Assembly (NCBI RefSeq): GCF_021134715.1
Contig: NC_060021.1
Location: 2,046,001 to 2,110,000 of the forward strand
DNA: 64,000 nucleotides
Source: Daphnia pulex
Taxonomy: Eukaryota > Arthropoda > Branchiopoda > Diplostraca > Daphniidae
Direction: 5' to 3'
Shown here: positions 49,963 through 59,940 of the stretch, piece by piece
Numbering within the stretch: position 1 is the first letter of the stretch
Layout: each line of letters begins with the position of its first letter
Notes under the pieces: generated by a model
Told to the model about the DNA's origin: nothing
Seen by the model: the letters and a program-made list of their open reading frames with translations, nothing else
Databases searched by the model: none
Position numbers and translations under genes: made by a program

Positions 49963-49968
49963 TATAAA
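49963..49968 (+). promoter_or_regulatory. TATA box of the KH/coiled-coil gene
   Basis: TATAAA in the context TGTAATATAAAAGAGGACC lies 134 bp before the start codon. Transcription would begin near 49995, leaving a leader of about 105 bases without an obvious intron. Confidence 0.5.
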
Positions 49969-50101
49969 AGAGGACCACTAGCCAGTAGAAAGTCATTGAA
50001 ATTTCACAGTTTCTTTTCCCTCTGAAAGTTAACAAACTTATTTCCACAGTGATTCAGAGAGTTTGAATTAGTTTGAAGTATTTTGAGATTCCGCCTTGAC
50101 A

Positions 50102-51973
50102 ATGGGTTTTATGAAGTTTTTGAAGCGAGTTTTCAATGGAGGTCGGATTCCGAAGGAGAAGAGGAGGTCGCCCAAAATCGTCTTGATATCTTCTCGGCAA
50201 ATGATCGACGAAGAATTTATTTCCCGACGTAAGGAGTTTCCATCGGTGGATCCAATTGCCGCGACTACTGAAGATGTTAATGTTCCATTACCAAAAGAAT
50301 GCAAACATCTTCAGACTCCCGTTTTGCAACACAGTGATGAGTCGGACACTAGCGAAGAAAAAAGCACCGAAGATCAAGAAGTCGACCAAAGTGATTTAAA
50401 CCGAAGACCAGCCGCCGTTCCAGCAGAGGCCAGCAGAGCGGTTCATCCCATTCAAGATCTTTCCGGTGATGGCGACGCTGCTGCCTTGTTGGCCAAGTAT
50501 CAATCCGAAAAGGCGAACATCACTTTGGAAAGAAAACACCTGATGAACCAAGTGATGAAGCTCCAGGACGATTTGAGCAAAAGCAAAGAAGATTTCGTGC
50601 TTTTGGCTGCCCTTTATCTTACATCGAAGGAAACGTTTGAGTTGGAGACGCACATCCACGAGGAGGAGATGACCGATTTGAATAATGAACTTCTCGACTG
50701 CAGAATGAAAATTTCTCAAATGGAACTTGAGGCGCAGCAGAGTCGAATCGTTTCGTCTTCTATAGCCACCACGCCCGTTGGAACCCAAACCGAAGTCACT
50801 GATGAGGACAACACTACAGCGATGACTGAGTTCACCCACATCCATCCTGCTGAACCAGTTGTTCCTCTGCTCTCCGTAGAACTGTCCGTCCACGACGTTG
50901 CTGATTCACCCACGTCATCCTTGGTGATCAGCAAAGGTGTCGCAGCGGACGTTGATTGTCTACAACTTACTCAAGATTATTTGATCTACGATCTTTCAAA
51001 TAATCCAGCGGAATTGAGAAGAAAAGTGACCCGGGGGCCAATCCGCAAAGCAATAACGGATGGGAGATATGAAGAACGGAAAGAACATATGATGAATCAA
51101 CTCTGGTTAGAGAACAGACTTCTCCAAGTTGAGACAGAGCGGGATTGGATTATCGAAGAGAAACAGAGCCTTGAAAATACAGTTGCAGAGAAAGCACAGT
51201 TAGTCATTCAGTATGTATCACAACTGAACAGTGAATATGAAGCGCTATCCGGCTACCTTGAGAGCGAGACAGAGCGTGCCGATACAGCCGTAAAGCAAGC
51301 CGAAGAAGAAAACGCTCTTCGTATACAAGATCAAGAACGATTCCGACGTCTGCGGCTGGATCATGAAAATATCTCATATGAATTAAAATCTACACAAATT
51401 GATCTCGAAGAGAGCCAATCAATTATTACTGACCTTCGGCTACAAATTGAACATCTTCGTCTTTCTACTTACCAAGCATCGGTTTTCGATTCCGACTTTA
51501 TTACTCCTATTTCGGTCGTTCCTTCGCCTGTTGAACGAATAGATGTAAATCCACCGGAAAGCTTATTCATCATCCGCGACGAAGTTGTCAAAACTCATCT
51601 GGGACACACGGTCCAACTGACAAACATCCAAGGGATCCATTTTGGTCGCATCCTGGGTAGGGGAGGTCAAAATGTAAACAAGCTAAAAGAAAAGTACAAA
51701 GTGAACATCAAAGTTTCGAGTCCTCAGAATACGCCAGACCAGATCAGAGTGGTGATATCGTCAGGAAGCGCCATCAATCGCAACTCTGCTGCCGAAGAAA
51801 TAATAGAAGATCTACCCGTTGATGTCGCAGTTTTCTTTCGAGCCAGTCGAAATGTGAAGAAACGAGCCCAGAACTCTTGTCCGTTTGTTACAGTTCAGGA
51901 CATAGGGCAAGGAAATTTTCTCCTATCGGGAAAATTGCGAGAGTGTCGAAAAGTGTACGAGGAATTGAATTGA
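50102..51973 (+). CDS. Intronless coiled-coil plus KH-domain protein, orphan
   Basis: A single frame of 623 residues begins MGFMKFLKRVFNGGRIPKEK at ATG 50102. A basic N terminus is followed by an acidic, serine-rich stretch (SDESDTSEEKSTEDQEVDQS) near residues 80-100. Heptad-rich coiled coils occupy about 130-215 and 325-460, separated by a proline- and threonine-rich linker. A C-terminal type-I KH domain starts near residue 495 (HTVQLTNIQGIHFGRILGRG); its GxxG loop is GRGG near residue 520, followed by QNVNKLKEKYKVNIKVSS. A partial second KH-like unit may close the protein. KH domains bind single-stranded RNA or DNA; coiled coils suggest self-association. TATA box, intact frame and AATAAA at 52275 suggest an expressed gene. 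I know no family with this architecture. Confidence 0.85.
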   Translation: MGFMKFLKRVFNGGRIPKEKRRSPKIVLISSRQMIDEEFISRRKEFPSVDPIAATTEDVNVPLPKECKHLQTPVLQHSDESDTSEEKSTEDQEVDQSDLNRRPAAVPAEASRAVHPIQDLSGDGDAAALLAKYQSEKANITLERKHLMNQVMKLQDDLSKSKEDFVLLAALYLTSKETFELETHIHEEEMTDLNNELLDCRMKISQMELEAQQSRIVSSSIATTPVGTQTEVTDEDNTTAMTEFTHIHPAEPVVPLLSVELSVHDVADSPTSSLVISKGVAADVDCLQLTQDYLIYDLSNNPAELRRKVTRGPIRKAITDGRYEERKEHMMNQLWLENRLLQVETERDWIIEEKQSLENTVAEKAQLVIQYVSQLNSEYEALSGYLESETERADTAVKQAEEENALRIQDQERFRRLRLDHENISYELKSTQIDLEESQSIITDLRLQIEHLRLSTYQASVFDSDFITPISVVPSPVERIDVNPPESLFIIRDEVVKTHLGHTVQLTNIQGIHFGRILGRGGQNVNKLKEKYKVNIKVSSPQNTPDQIRVVISSGSAINRNSAAEEIIEDLPVDVAVFFRASRNVKKRAQNSCPFVTVQDIGQGNFLLSGKLRECRKVYEELN

Positions 51974-52274
51974 AGTTTTTTTTTTGTTTTTTTTTTTGCC
52001 TGGTAATGAATGTCTATGTCATGTGTAACTCTAAACTTGTGATGATGCTCCCTCATTGTGACAATCCAAAGGGATTTTGGTCGATGAACCCGTCAAAGAA
52101 GTTGCTGTCGCTGTTGGGGGATGGTCCTGGCCACCTCCATGTCAGTGGCTCAATTTACTTTGACGGGGGATTTTATCCTTAAATGAGTCGATCACAGTTC
52201 TGGCGGTGCGTTGCCAATGGGGATAGCTGAGCAAGTTTGGAGTCGTTTAAAATTTCTTTTCTTATCTCAATATA

Positions 52275-52280
52275 AATAAA
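52275..52280 (+). terminator. Polyadenylation signal after the KH/coiled-coil gene
   Basis: AATAAA lies 302 bases after the TGA at 51971, in TATAAATAAATGG. Confidence 0.5.
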
Positions 52281-53100
52281 TGGATTTCATCCCACAATTA
52301 CTATTAGTTTTTTTCAAAATTATTAAATGTCATACTATCTACGTTTTACTTTATTCAAATACATTAACACACAGCTTTTGAATTGATCTATAAACGCTGC
52401 AATACATTAATTGCAATAGCAGCAATAGCATAGCAATAGCAATAGCAGGTCTTACTCTGTAAATTTTAAATTTCAAAGAGGTTTTATGTAGACTTAAAAG
52501 CGCTTAGAGGAATAAGAGTTGTCAAGTAATATTCAGAAATTATTTGATACTAATCAAATTAGTGAAATGAAATCACCAATAAGAAACTGTGATTTTTGAA
52601 AATTCCAAGTTAATAAATCCGTGAAAGGACTGTTTATCTGTTTATATATTTAACGGATCATCGGATTCATTGTGCAAGTTTTTACACTTTGATTGACAGG
52701 ATTACCTCATAAATAAGCAGCCGAAATTATATATGTCAATTAGTCAATAACATAAGGGACGTGAAATTGTCAATTTAAACGCGTAATAGCATTACTAGCA
52801 TTACTAGTATAGTTCCAACAGTCCTAAAATGTATGATGGAGCAAAGTTTCCTTTTGATTAAGAATCAGCAACAGAGTCGTCACTACAGCGGAACATGTGG
52901 TGGGGACAGAATTCTGTTCAGGTTGGTTTCGTGCTGCTGGGCGGTGCTGTGCAACCTGTTTAGGTTTCGCGGTTGCCAACTTCCGTAAAGATATAAGTAT
53001 ATATTGAGAACACTCATAACCCTGAAAAAGCTATACGTAACGATTCGTATTATACGGTCGAAAACTGTTCACAATTCTATATTTTCTATGACATCGGGAT
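52281..53100. other. AT-rich spacer
   Basis: It holds a short AGCAAT/AGCAATAGC array at about 52412-52450 and nothing else recognisable. Confidence 0.4.
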
Positions 53101-53420
53101 CAGAAATCGTCCAGCAGGGAAGACCTGTTGGACATTGTCGATTTGCTAAGCCGACATGACATCCATCAAGTCAACTGCAAGAACGACGATGGGGAGAATG
53201 CCCTTCTCTTTCTGTGTCAATATTAATCCAACGACAATTTGATCGATATAGTCCAACTCTTGATCGAAATAGATATCGAAATCGACGGCCGTGACAACAA
53301 CGGCTGGAACGCCCTGCTTTATTTGTCCTTACATTATTCCAATGAAAATTTGATCGACATTGTCAATTTGCTCATTCACGATTTACCACGGCAACAACGT
53401 TTTGCTGTTTGTCCTTAGTT
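53101..53420 (+). pseudogene. Ankyrin-repeat pseudogene
   Basis: The frame reads DLLDIVDLLSRHDIHQVNCK, NDDGENALLFLCQY, stop, SNDNLIDIVQLLIEIDIEID, GWNALLYL and SNENLIDIVNLLIHD, then decays. The units match the 37-residue type at 47779. The stop replaces the second tyrosine of CQYY by TAA near 53224. No start or terminal exon is visible. Confidence 0.75.
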
Positions 53421-53944
53421 GGGTTTGAACAATGAGGCTATAAAATCGTATGTGTATGCCCTAACTAGTTAACCACTACATGTCAGTGTCGTGTTTCTCG
53501 TCCCGACCAAACCTCGGCTGCTCAAACCTTTCATTTTCATGCCAACGATCATGAAAAGCGTTGGTGTCGGTAGGTGGGCTGCAACTGGCAGCGTTAAACA
53601 TTGGCAGAAAAAGGGGATGAACCAACTGAGAAAACAATCCAGCTAAGAAATCAATCGAAGAATTATTTTAATCAACCCCATCGAATATGTGAAATCGGAC
53701 ACTTCAAAAATTTTTTGGTCAACACATTAATAGAGGACAACCCGAGGACAACCAACAAAGATCGTTACTCTATATTATTAAGCAAGATCCAGAAATATTG
53801 CTTGAATTATTTAACGCTGTATAGAGTGAATTGGCTTTTGATACCATATAAGAAAAGGAATACGAAAAAGTTTGAGATGCTATTTCACAAAAATTTAGTC
53901 GACGCGGTAAGAGACTGCGCGGCCAAGGGTGTGAATAACCTTGG
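53421..53944. other. Spacer between ankyrin and cuticle pseudogenes
   Basis: A frame open from 53601 to 54149 on the plus strand overlaps the cuticle pseudogene in antisense and starts with TTG. I regard it as accidental. Nothing else is recognisable. Confidence 0.35.
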
Positions 53945-54345
53945 TCAAAGTGACCTAACGGACGGGCATGGCAGGGGCGGCGTAGACGGCCGGAGCGGCA
54001 ACCGAGTAGGCGTATGGGGAAACGGCATCATAGCCGGGGTAAGAAAAAGGAGCAGCTCCGTAGCCAAAGACTTGGCGCTAAGCACGGCCGGCCTTGGCGG
54101 CGGCGAATTTAACGGCGATAATTCCGCCTTGGTAGCGGCAACCTCGTGAGTGTCCTGGACTGGGGCTGGAAGAGCGACAGTGGGAGCGACTGGAGCAACT
54201 GGGGCGACTCCGGACTTGGCGTCTCCGCCCTTGTCCAACGGCGGATTGGACAAGGGTGGGACAAGGGTTCGGAACTCAAGGGCGTAACTCATTTGCCCTG
54301 CAATCCGCTCGAATCCGCTATGGATCTGGCTAGTGCCGACCACAT
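53945..54345 (-). pseudogene. Cuticle-protein pseudogene
   Basis: The minus strand encodes AKSGVAPVAPVAPTVALPAP, VQDTHEVAATKA and then, in a shifted frame, IAVKFAAAKAGRA-stop-RQVFG and PFSYPGYDAVSPYAYSVAAP ending APAMPVR-stop. This is the Ala/Pro/Val/Tyr-rich composition of arthropod structural cuticle proteins with the APVQDTPEVAAAKA element common in crustaceans. The frameshift near 54120 and the TAG near 54079 break it. Confidence 0.6.
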
Positions 54346-55978
54346 CAGACTAGCACTGCTGGAAGGATCGATTCATGATTTAGGCACACATTATCTATTT
54401 TAATTTTGTTGGCCACCTACTCGAGAAAGACATCCCTCATTAACTTTTTACCGATCAAAGCAAGAAAACTGATTTCGATTTTTAACGACGACCAATTTTT
54501 ACCCATTATTCCCTTGCAATAATAACCCAGTTAACTTTTTTTGTCAACCTCCGTGAAGTATAACTAGGTAAGGCTATTCTTAGAACTGAATGGTGGATGT
54601 TTCTTTGAAATTTGGATTGGGAATAAAACATTTTGAACAAGGTTCATTACTATTTTCGTTTTCATTGTTTGTTTCCGATTCATTACTGCACAAGTAGGTT
54701 ATACAAATTTGCTGGCAGGAAAAATTCGAGTTGCACTGCATGCCAAAATCGTTGCAATCGATGCCCCAATCAACACCAATATCTCACCGAGTAGATATTA
54801 AGTATCATACGATGTGTTTAAGTTACAGCAAAATTAAAAAAAAAAGGGCAGGCTAGGTTTATGTCAACTAATAACTGGAAGTTGAACTTGAGAAAAATTA
54901 GCTTATTGAAGACGTCATCAAGGTGTGGTTTGCGCACTAACCTTGATTCCATTGGTAGCGGTAGACGTTTGTATGCACTTCTGTTGAGGCTTGCCCATCT
55001 CCTCCGTCAGTCCCCAGTGTTCCCACAGTTGTGCATCTGCAGACAAGGAAGAAGGTGTTGCCGTTCATGCCCTACGCATCTGAAAGAGAGATAAAAAAAA
55101 GATTTCAATCAACATGTGTCAGAATTGCGAAGAATTTCGGTTTTGAAAACCGCAAATTTGGAGAGGACCTCGGAGAAGACAATTGGACGGCACGACGAGA
55201 GAGTATCTGCTAAGTTATCAAAATGTAGATGGCAATAAAAGACAAAGAAACTGCAATAGCTGAACCCATGTAATTTTACGAAAAATTACATAAATCCGCG
55301 AAAAATCTGATCGATGTTGCGCGGCCCAGTTTTAAGCCTTCTTTAAATCAAGGAAACAGTTAGCTCGAAAATCAGTTTGAAAAGGATGTCTGAGACCCTA
55401 ATATTTAGGCCCACTCTGGCGTGAGAAAATGGCCATGCAGCAGGAGAAAGATCGCTGTGCTGTATTACTTAGATCACCACCATTCTACTATCTAAAAGCT
55501 ATTTGCATAAACAGATACTGCAACAAGTTGATTTAGATGCCACCTTGGCTTTTTGAAAAACAATAGATATCGATTTGACATAAGGAGAAGACCGGGAGAA
55601 GAAAAAGCACAGTATGTTCGAAATGTGCTAATAGGGGGTGAAATGACCATAAAAAAATCGAAAGGGAAAAGTTGTAAATAACATTTGGATTCATCAGCGC
55701 GATATTGAATGCTTTGATCCTATCGACACCTTTTTCTCTTTTTAATTAATTTGGCAAAAACCTAAATCGACATACTCAATCACCTGCAGTCATCAGATTC
55801 TGCATTCCCTGGAATTAGTTCCCGCTCAAGATACAGTACCAATCTGCAAGGAAGTTGAACCACATTTGTTATTTCTCTTGGGCAACAGTCCAAATAGATT
55901 GTTAAAACCGTGTGTTTATGGTTTGTAGGGACTCATAATGCGAAATATATTAACACATAGAAGAAGAAAAAACGTATT
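54346..55978. other. Mostly non-coding spacer
   Basis: Apart from the possible exon at 54942-55036 I see no gene. The first part is AT-rich; the later part (55200-55978) carries no clear repeat. Confidence 0.4.
54942..55036 (-). other. Isolated exon-like sequence
   Basis: On the minus strand CTTGTCTGCAG precedes a frame reading AQLWEHWGLTEEMGKPQQKC, IQTSTATNGIK and ending AAG|GTTAGT. Both splice sites are good, but I found no partner exons and do not recognise the protein. Confidence 0.25.
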
Positions 55979-56059
55979 GGCAGCGGCGAGATTCGAACTC
56001 GCGCCTCCGAGGAGACTGGTGCCTTAAACCAGCGCCTTAGACCGCTCGGCCACGCTACC
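55979..56059 (-). tRNA. tRNA-Leu (anticodon AAG)
   Basis: The minus strand folds as a class II tRNA. The acceptor GGTAGCG pairs with CGCTGCC, the D arm contains GGCCGAGCGGTCTAAGGC, and the anticodon stem CTGGT/ACCAG surrounds loop TTAAGGC with AAG at 34-36. A long variable arm (TCTCCTCGGAGGC) and T arm GCGAGTTCGAATCTCGC follow. A T6 run downstream on that strand is a Pol III terminator. No intron; CCA is not encoded, as usual in animals. Confidence 0.96.
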
Positions 56060-56314
56060 CTTGGCACATCGGTCAATAATTGGAGTTCGGACCTATTCCA
56101 TATCTGGGCCACATTCTCGAAAAATTTACAGAGGCTTTACATGAACTCGGCATTTTATAAAAAAACAATTGTTAATAACAAAACCTAAAAATAGTATAAA
56201 ATAGTCTATAGACTATTTTTAGAAATACGCGGATTTCTAAATATTCTATTTCAAGCAAGTTAAAATTTAAATCCACAAGAGGAACTTCGCTATACATTTC
56301 TTGTAATGACACAG
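56060..56314. other. Short spacer with no recognisable feature
   Basis: AT-rich; the N-terminal exons expected for the receptor remnant at 56315 are not here. Confidence 0.4.
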
Positions 56315-56868
56315 ACCACTAACGAGAAGGGACTGTATACGACACTACGAAAAAGACTCGATTCCTTTCCAAATTCTCGTTGCGCATCGCAGTATGCATC
56401 AATTAGATTACACCGAGATCAAGAAACATTTACGCTGAGGTAAAACTTGTGTTGTTATATTTAGACACGGAAGGACTTTTTAAATTGATCAACTTTACTA
56501 GGCAAGTGTTTACCTAAGGGATGCAATCAGAAATGGTTTTCAAAGGACGGGAAAGTGCAACTTGCAATTTTCAATTAAGGCCCACAACAATACTATGGAA
56601 ATTTAAATTAAATCATATTTTGTCTAGGAAATGATGAACCCACGAAAAAAAAAGATAGCTGTCACTACGGAAGGAAAATAAAAAGAAGAGATATTTTCGA
56701 ATTTTATATTCCCCATAGTGGAGATAAGAAAAAGAAACTTTGGCCTCTCTCCCTGAAAAATTTGACCGGTGCATTTATATTCTTGTCGATTGGACTGACG
56801 CTATCTTTTATGACTATTTTCGGCGAAATAATTGTTTCTATACGGGGTTACAGATCGCAGCAAAACTA
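56315..56868 (+). pseudogene. Ionotropic receptor pseudogene 1, last exons only
   Basis: After ACACAG the sequence reads TTNEKGLYTTLRKRLDSFPN followed by SRCASQYAS, equivalent to the second ligand-binding (S2) exon of the copies at 58054 and 62391, but it has lost the ECIQSVKPGLRN frame. Near 56745-56860 the final segment reads LSLKNLTGAFIFLSIGLTLS followed by FMTIFGEIIVS, the last transmembrane helix (M4). S1, M1, the pore and M3 are absent. The tRNA-Leu gene sits where the earlier exons would be. Confidence 0.75.
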
Positions 56869-57619
56869 GAATTGTTATGGCGTTGAAATGAAAGAGGAAG
56901 CAGAGCCCACATTCACCCTCGGTAAAGTGTGTTTCCCATTGAGAATATAAACTAAATTTAACATGAATAACCCTTGAGCATGACACGATCGCATCAAAAT
57001 GACATCATGATTAGACCTTAGACAGCATTTCATTTCAGCCTTCATATTCGCATTAAGTCCATTTCACTACTTTCTATGTCAAGGGGTGGTGATTGTAGTG
57101 GGATTGGGGTGAGATCTATGTGGATTTAGTGAACTTATCAATGGCCGAGTAAAACAAAAATTATTAGAAGCGATTGTATGGATCTAATGATGCGCGCGAA
57201 GAGATATCAAGTTGTTGGCTTACCTCAATTTCGGTCTATTCCCGGTAGATTTTTCAATTGGCTTCCAGCATCAGGCATCAGCAATGATCGGGACGGGAAC
57301 AGCAAGCAAATGGTGGACTGCCTTCCAGCTGGATCTGCTTGACGATGAAATTGTCGGATGATGCAGGCTGATATCCTATCCCGACTACAGCGTGAATAAA
57401 ACAAAAACAATATTTTCACGTTGATACGTTTTACATGGATCGATAAACAGCATGTGCAAACCTACAACGGAGTCTAAAATCATCGAAAACCGTGTTTCTT
57501 ACCTCCAAAACTTGTCCAAAACTAACTGACAGTTTGGAGTCAGTGAATTATTACGTACGTGACGTACAGTACGTAATAATAAATTAATCTACATGAAAGA
57601 TTTGAAATCGCCAAATTAG
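56869..57619. other. Spacer between receptor copies 1 and 2
   Basis: No feature recognised. Confidence 0.4.
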
Positions 57620-59940
57620 GTGGCTACCAACCTAGGCACTCTGTACGCAGCAAATTCAATCAATTGAATCGCAATTTCACCTTCAACATTGTTCGATAAA
57701 TTCCAGACGAAATGCCACACCTCCTCCTAAGAATCCTACAACTATTTGTGAGAATGATGTCCACTGTGGATTTAAATGTGTAAGGAAGGTGAGCCTCGGT
57801 GAGCCTAGGAAAAGATGTTTCAACACATTTCACGGCATTTGCACTTCCACTACGTGACCCCAAGACCATCACGTGTCAATTAGAGCTTATAGAGCAGCCT
57901 TCCCGTTTCCACAACAAACAGTTGACATATTGTTCACGTATTAGGATAAAACTCGGTTGAGACCGGTTGAGACAGCTGGCATTTTGCAAGCAGTTTCTCA
58001 GGCAGGTGCAATTCGGAGATCCTGCGACAAAGATCAATCTCTACCTACTCGCCATGTCCTATTTACCTGTCTTAATGCTGTACACCTGGTTCGCCATTTT
58101 CATTCGCAGTTTCTCATCGACACCCAATCCGCTCAACGGCCAACACCTCCGCGTCATCTGGGTAAAGAAAAACAAATATTCATCCATTTTTAACAACAAA
58201 TTAAATTAATCTAACATTAAATATTCTGCTGCAGACACTTTGGAGTGGAAACCCCAAAGGACTAATTGGACCACTCAAAGGAGCAGTGCTCTTGGAATAC
58301 ATATCGAAACGTTTTAATTTCACGTAGGGCCTAACAAAAAACAACTAATTTATTGACTTCTCTCCTTTTTTTTTACTTAACAATATTTTATCCTGCCGGC
58401 CAGGTACGAGATGATCCGAGTGACAGACTCCACACTTGGGCCATTAGAAAACAGAAGAGGACTTTTCAATTATCTACTGGATCAAGTTAAGTCGCTTTTA
58501 ATTTCGGTTTAATAGAAGTTAAGAATTATCTGATTAATCACAGCGATGCGAGTTGCTGGTTCACAATATATATCCGACACTCCAGACGAATGCAGTCGTC
58601 GATTTGACACTACCGTGGGCTTACGACGATTACGCTTTCGCCATCCCCATCCCCGTTGAAACGGCCAACATCAACGCCGTCGTCAAACCGTTTCAGTGGC
58701 AGGTGTCGCATTAAAATTGGTTTCTATTAATTTTTCGTATATTCAGCAACTATTCGTTATTAGATTTGGCTGGGACTTGGAATATCGATCGTTTGCGTTA
58801 TTGCAATTTTAAATTCAATCCAGCACTACTTGGAATATCGATCGTCACTCGAAACTAAAATTAGAACCAACGATAATCAACCGACTGAAAAAATAATCAC
58901 GAAAGGAGGAAGTGGAAAACAATTTCTCTACGTATTCGGGAACTTACTCTCACAAGGTATTTATAAAATCACAATTATTCTTTTTATAGAGGGCTCACAG
59001 GTCTTTTATTAAATAGGTGGACCTTGTCCATCGAAAAGATTACCCTATCGACTAGTTGCTGGCGTCTGGATCCTGGCCGCTTTCTTTTTCGTCCAAGCAT
59101 ACACGTCGATCCTTTTCACTTACGTCGTGACGCCAATCTCTCCTCCACTTATCAACTCGGTCTATGATATAATAAACAGCAACGATATTAATCTCTACGT
59201 CAGAGAATCCGGTCTCATAAATACTCTAATATATGTAACATGTTATAACCGAGATTGAAATCATACGGGTTAACTACAATCATTTCTTATTGCAACACGA
59301 CACAGACAGCTAATGAGACGGGACTTTATTCGACATTACGAAAAAGATTAGACTCCTTGCCGAATTCTCGATGCACATTGCCGTCGGAATGCATTCAACT
59401 GTCAAACCAGGACTGAGAAACGTCTTCGCTGAGGTAAAATGTTTGGTTTGTAAAAAGAAATGTTCGCATTTTCTATTAATTGTTTAACTATTAGTATTAG
59501 TCAACTAATTACCTGAACGACGAAATTCGAAAACATTATATAAAGACAGGGAAATGCATTGGGCAAATGGCAAAAGAAAAATTCTTCGGCATCACGGTAG
59601 CGATGGGTCTACCGAAAAACAGTCCCAACACGCAAACAATAACCCAAGTGTAAGCATGTACAACCTAAAGTAATTTCAATGTTCTTAAATTTCTGCATCG
59701 ACGTAAAAAGGATACTGGAACTACAACAAGCTGGGCTGGTCAACTACTGGGATACCTATGGTTCCACCCGATACCTGTAACGGAGAACCCCAAATGGGAA
59801 GCAAGAAAACGAAACTTTCCCCTCTTTCCCTGAATAATTTGACTGGCGCATTTTTAGTTTTATTGGTTGGGCTGAGCCTTTCGATTTTGGCTTTACTCGG
59901 CGAAAAAATAATTTCCGTACACGAGCGTCTACGCTAGAAG
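57620..59940 (+). repeat. Tandem gene duplication unit, receptor copy 2
   Basis: The receptor gene and about 430 bp upstream are repeated at about 62090-64000. The shared upstream block GCCTTCCCGTTTCCACAACA is near 57897 and 62250. Exon lengths are identical in seven of eight comparable exons. Confidence 0.8.
58054..59937 (+). pseudogene. Ionotropic receptor (IR) pseudogene 2
   Basis: Nine exons are recognisable: 58054-58161, 58235-58323, 58404-58485, 58544-58702, 58764-58956, 59017-59234, 59306-59433, 59501-59649 and 59711-59937. The frame starts MSYLPVLMLYTWFAIFIRSF, a signal peptide. S1 follows (TLWSGNPKGLIGPLKGAVLL), then M1 (IWLGLGISIVCVIAILNSIQ), the pore-M3 region (FLYVFGNLLSQGGPCPSKRL, AFFFVQAYTSILFTYVVTP), S2 and M4 (LTGAFLVLLVGLSLSILALL). 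These are glutamate-receptor-type cation channels lacking the long N-terminal domain, used by arthropods for chemosensation. Two breaks inactivate it: a one-base deletion in exon 7 (128 instead of 129 bases) and an extra G near 59748 that leads to TAA. Confidence 0.88.

Noticed and set aside
53601..54149. 182-codon plus-strand frame
   Set aside because: Starts at TTG, overlaps the cuticle pseudogene in antisense, and its second half is glycine-rich only because it mirrors Ala/Pro codons.
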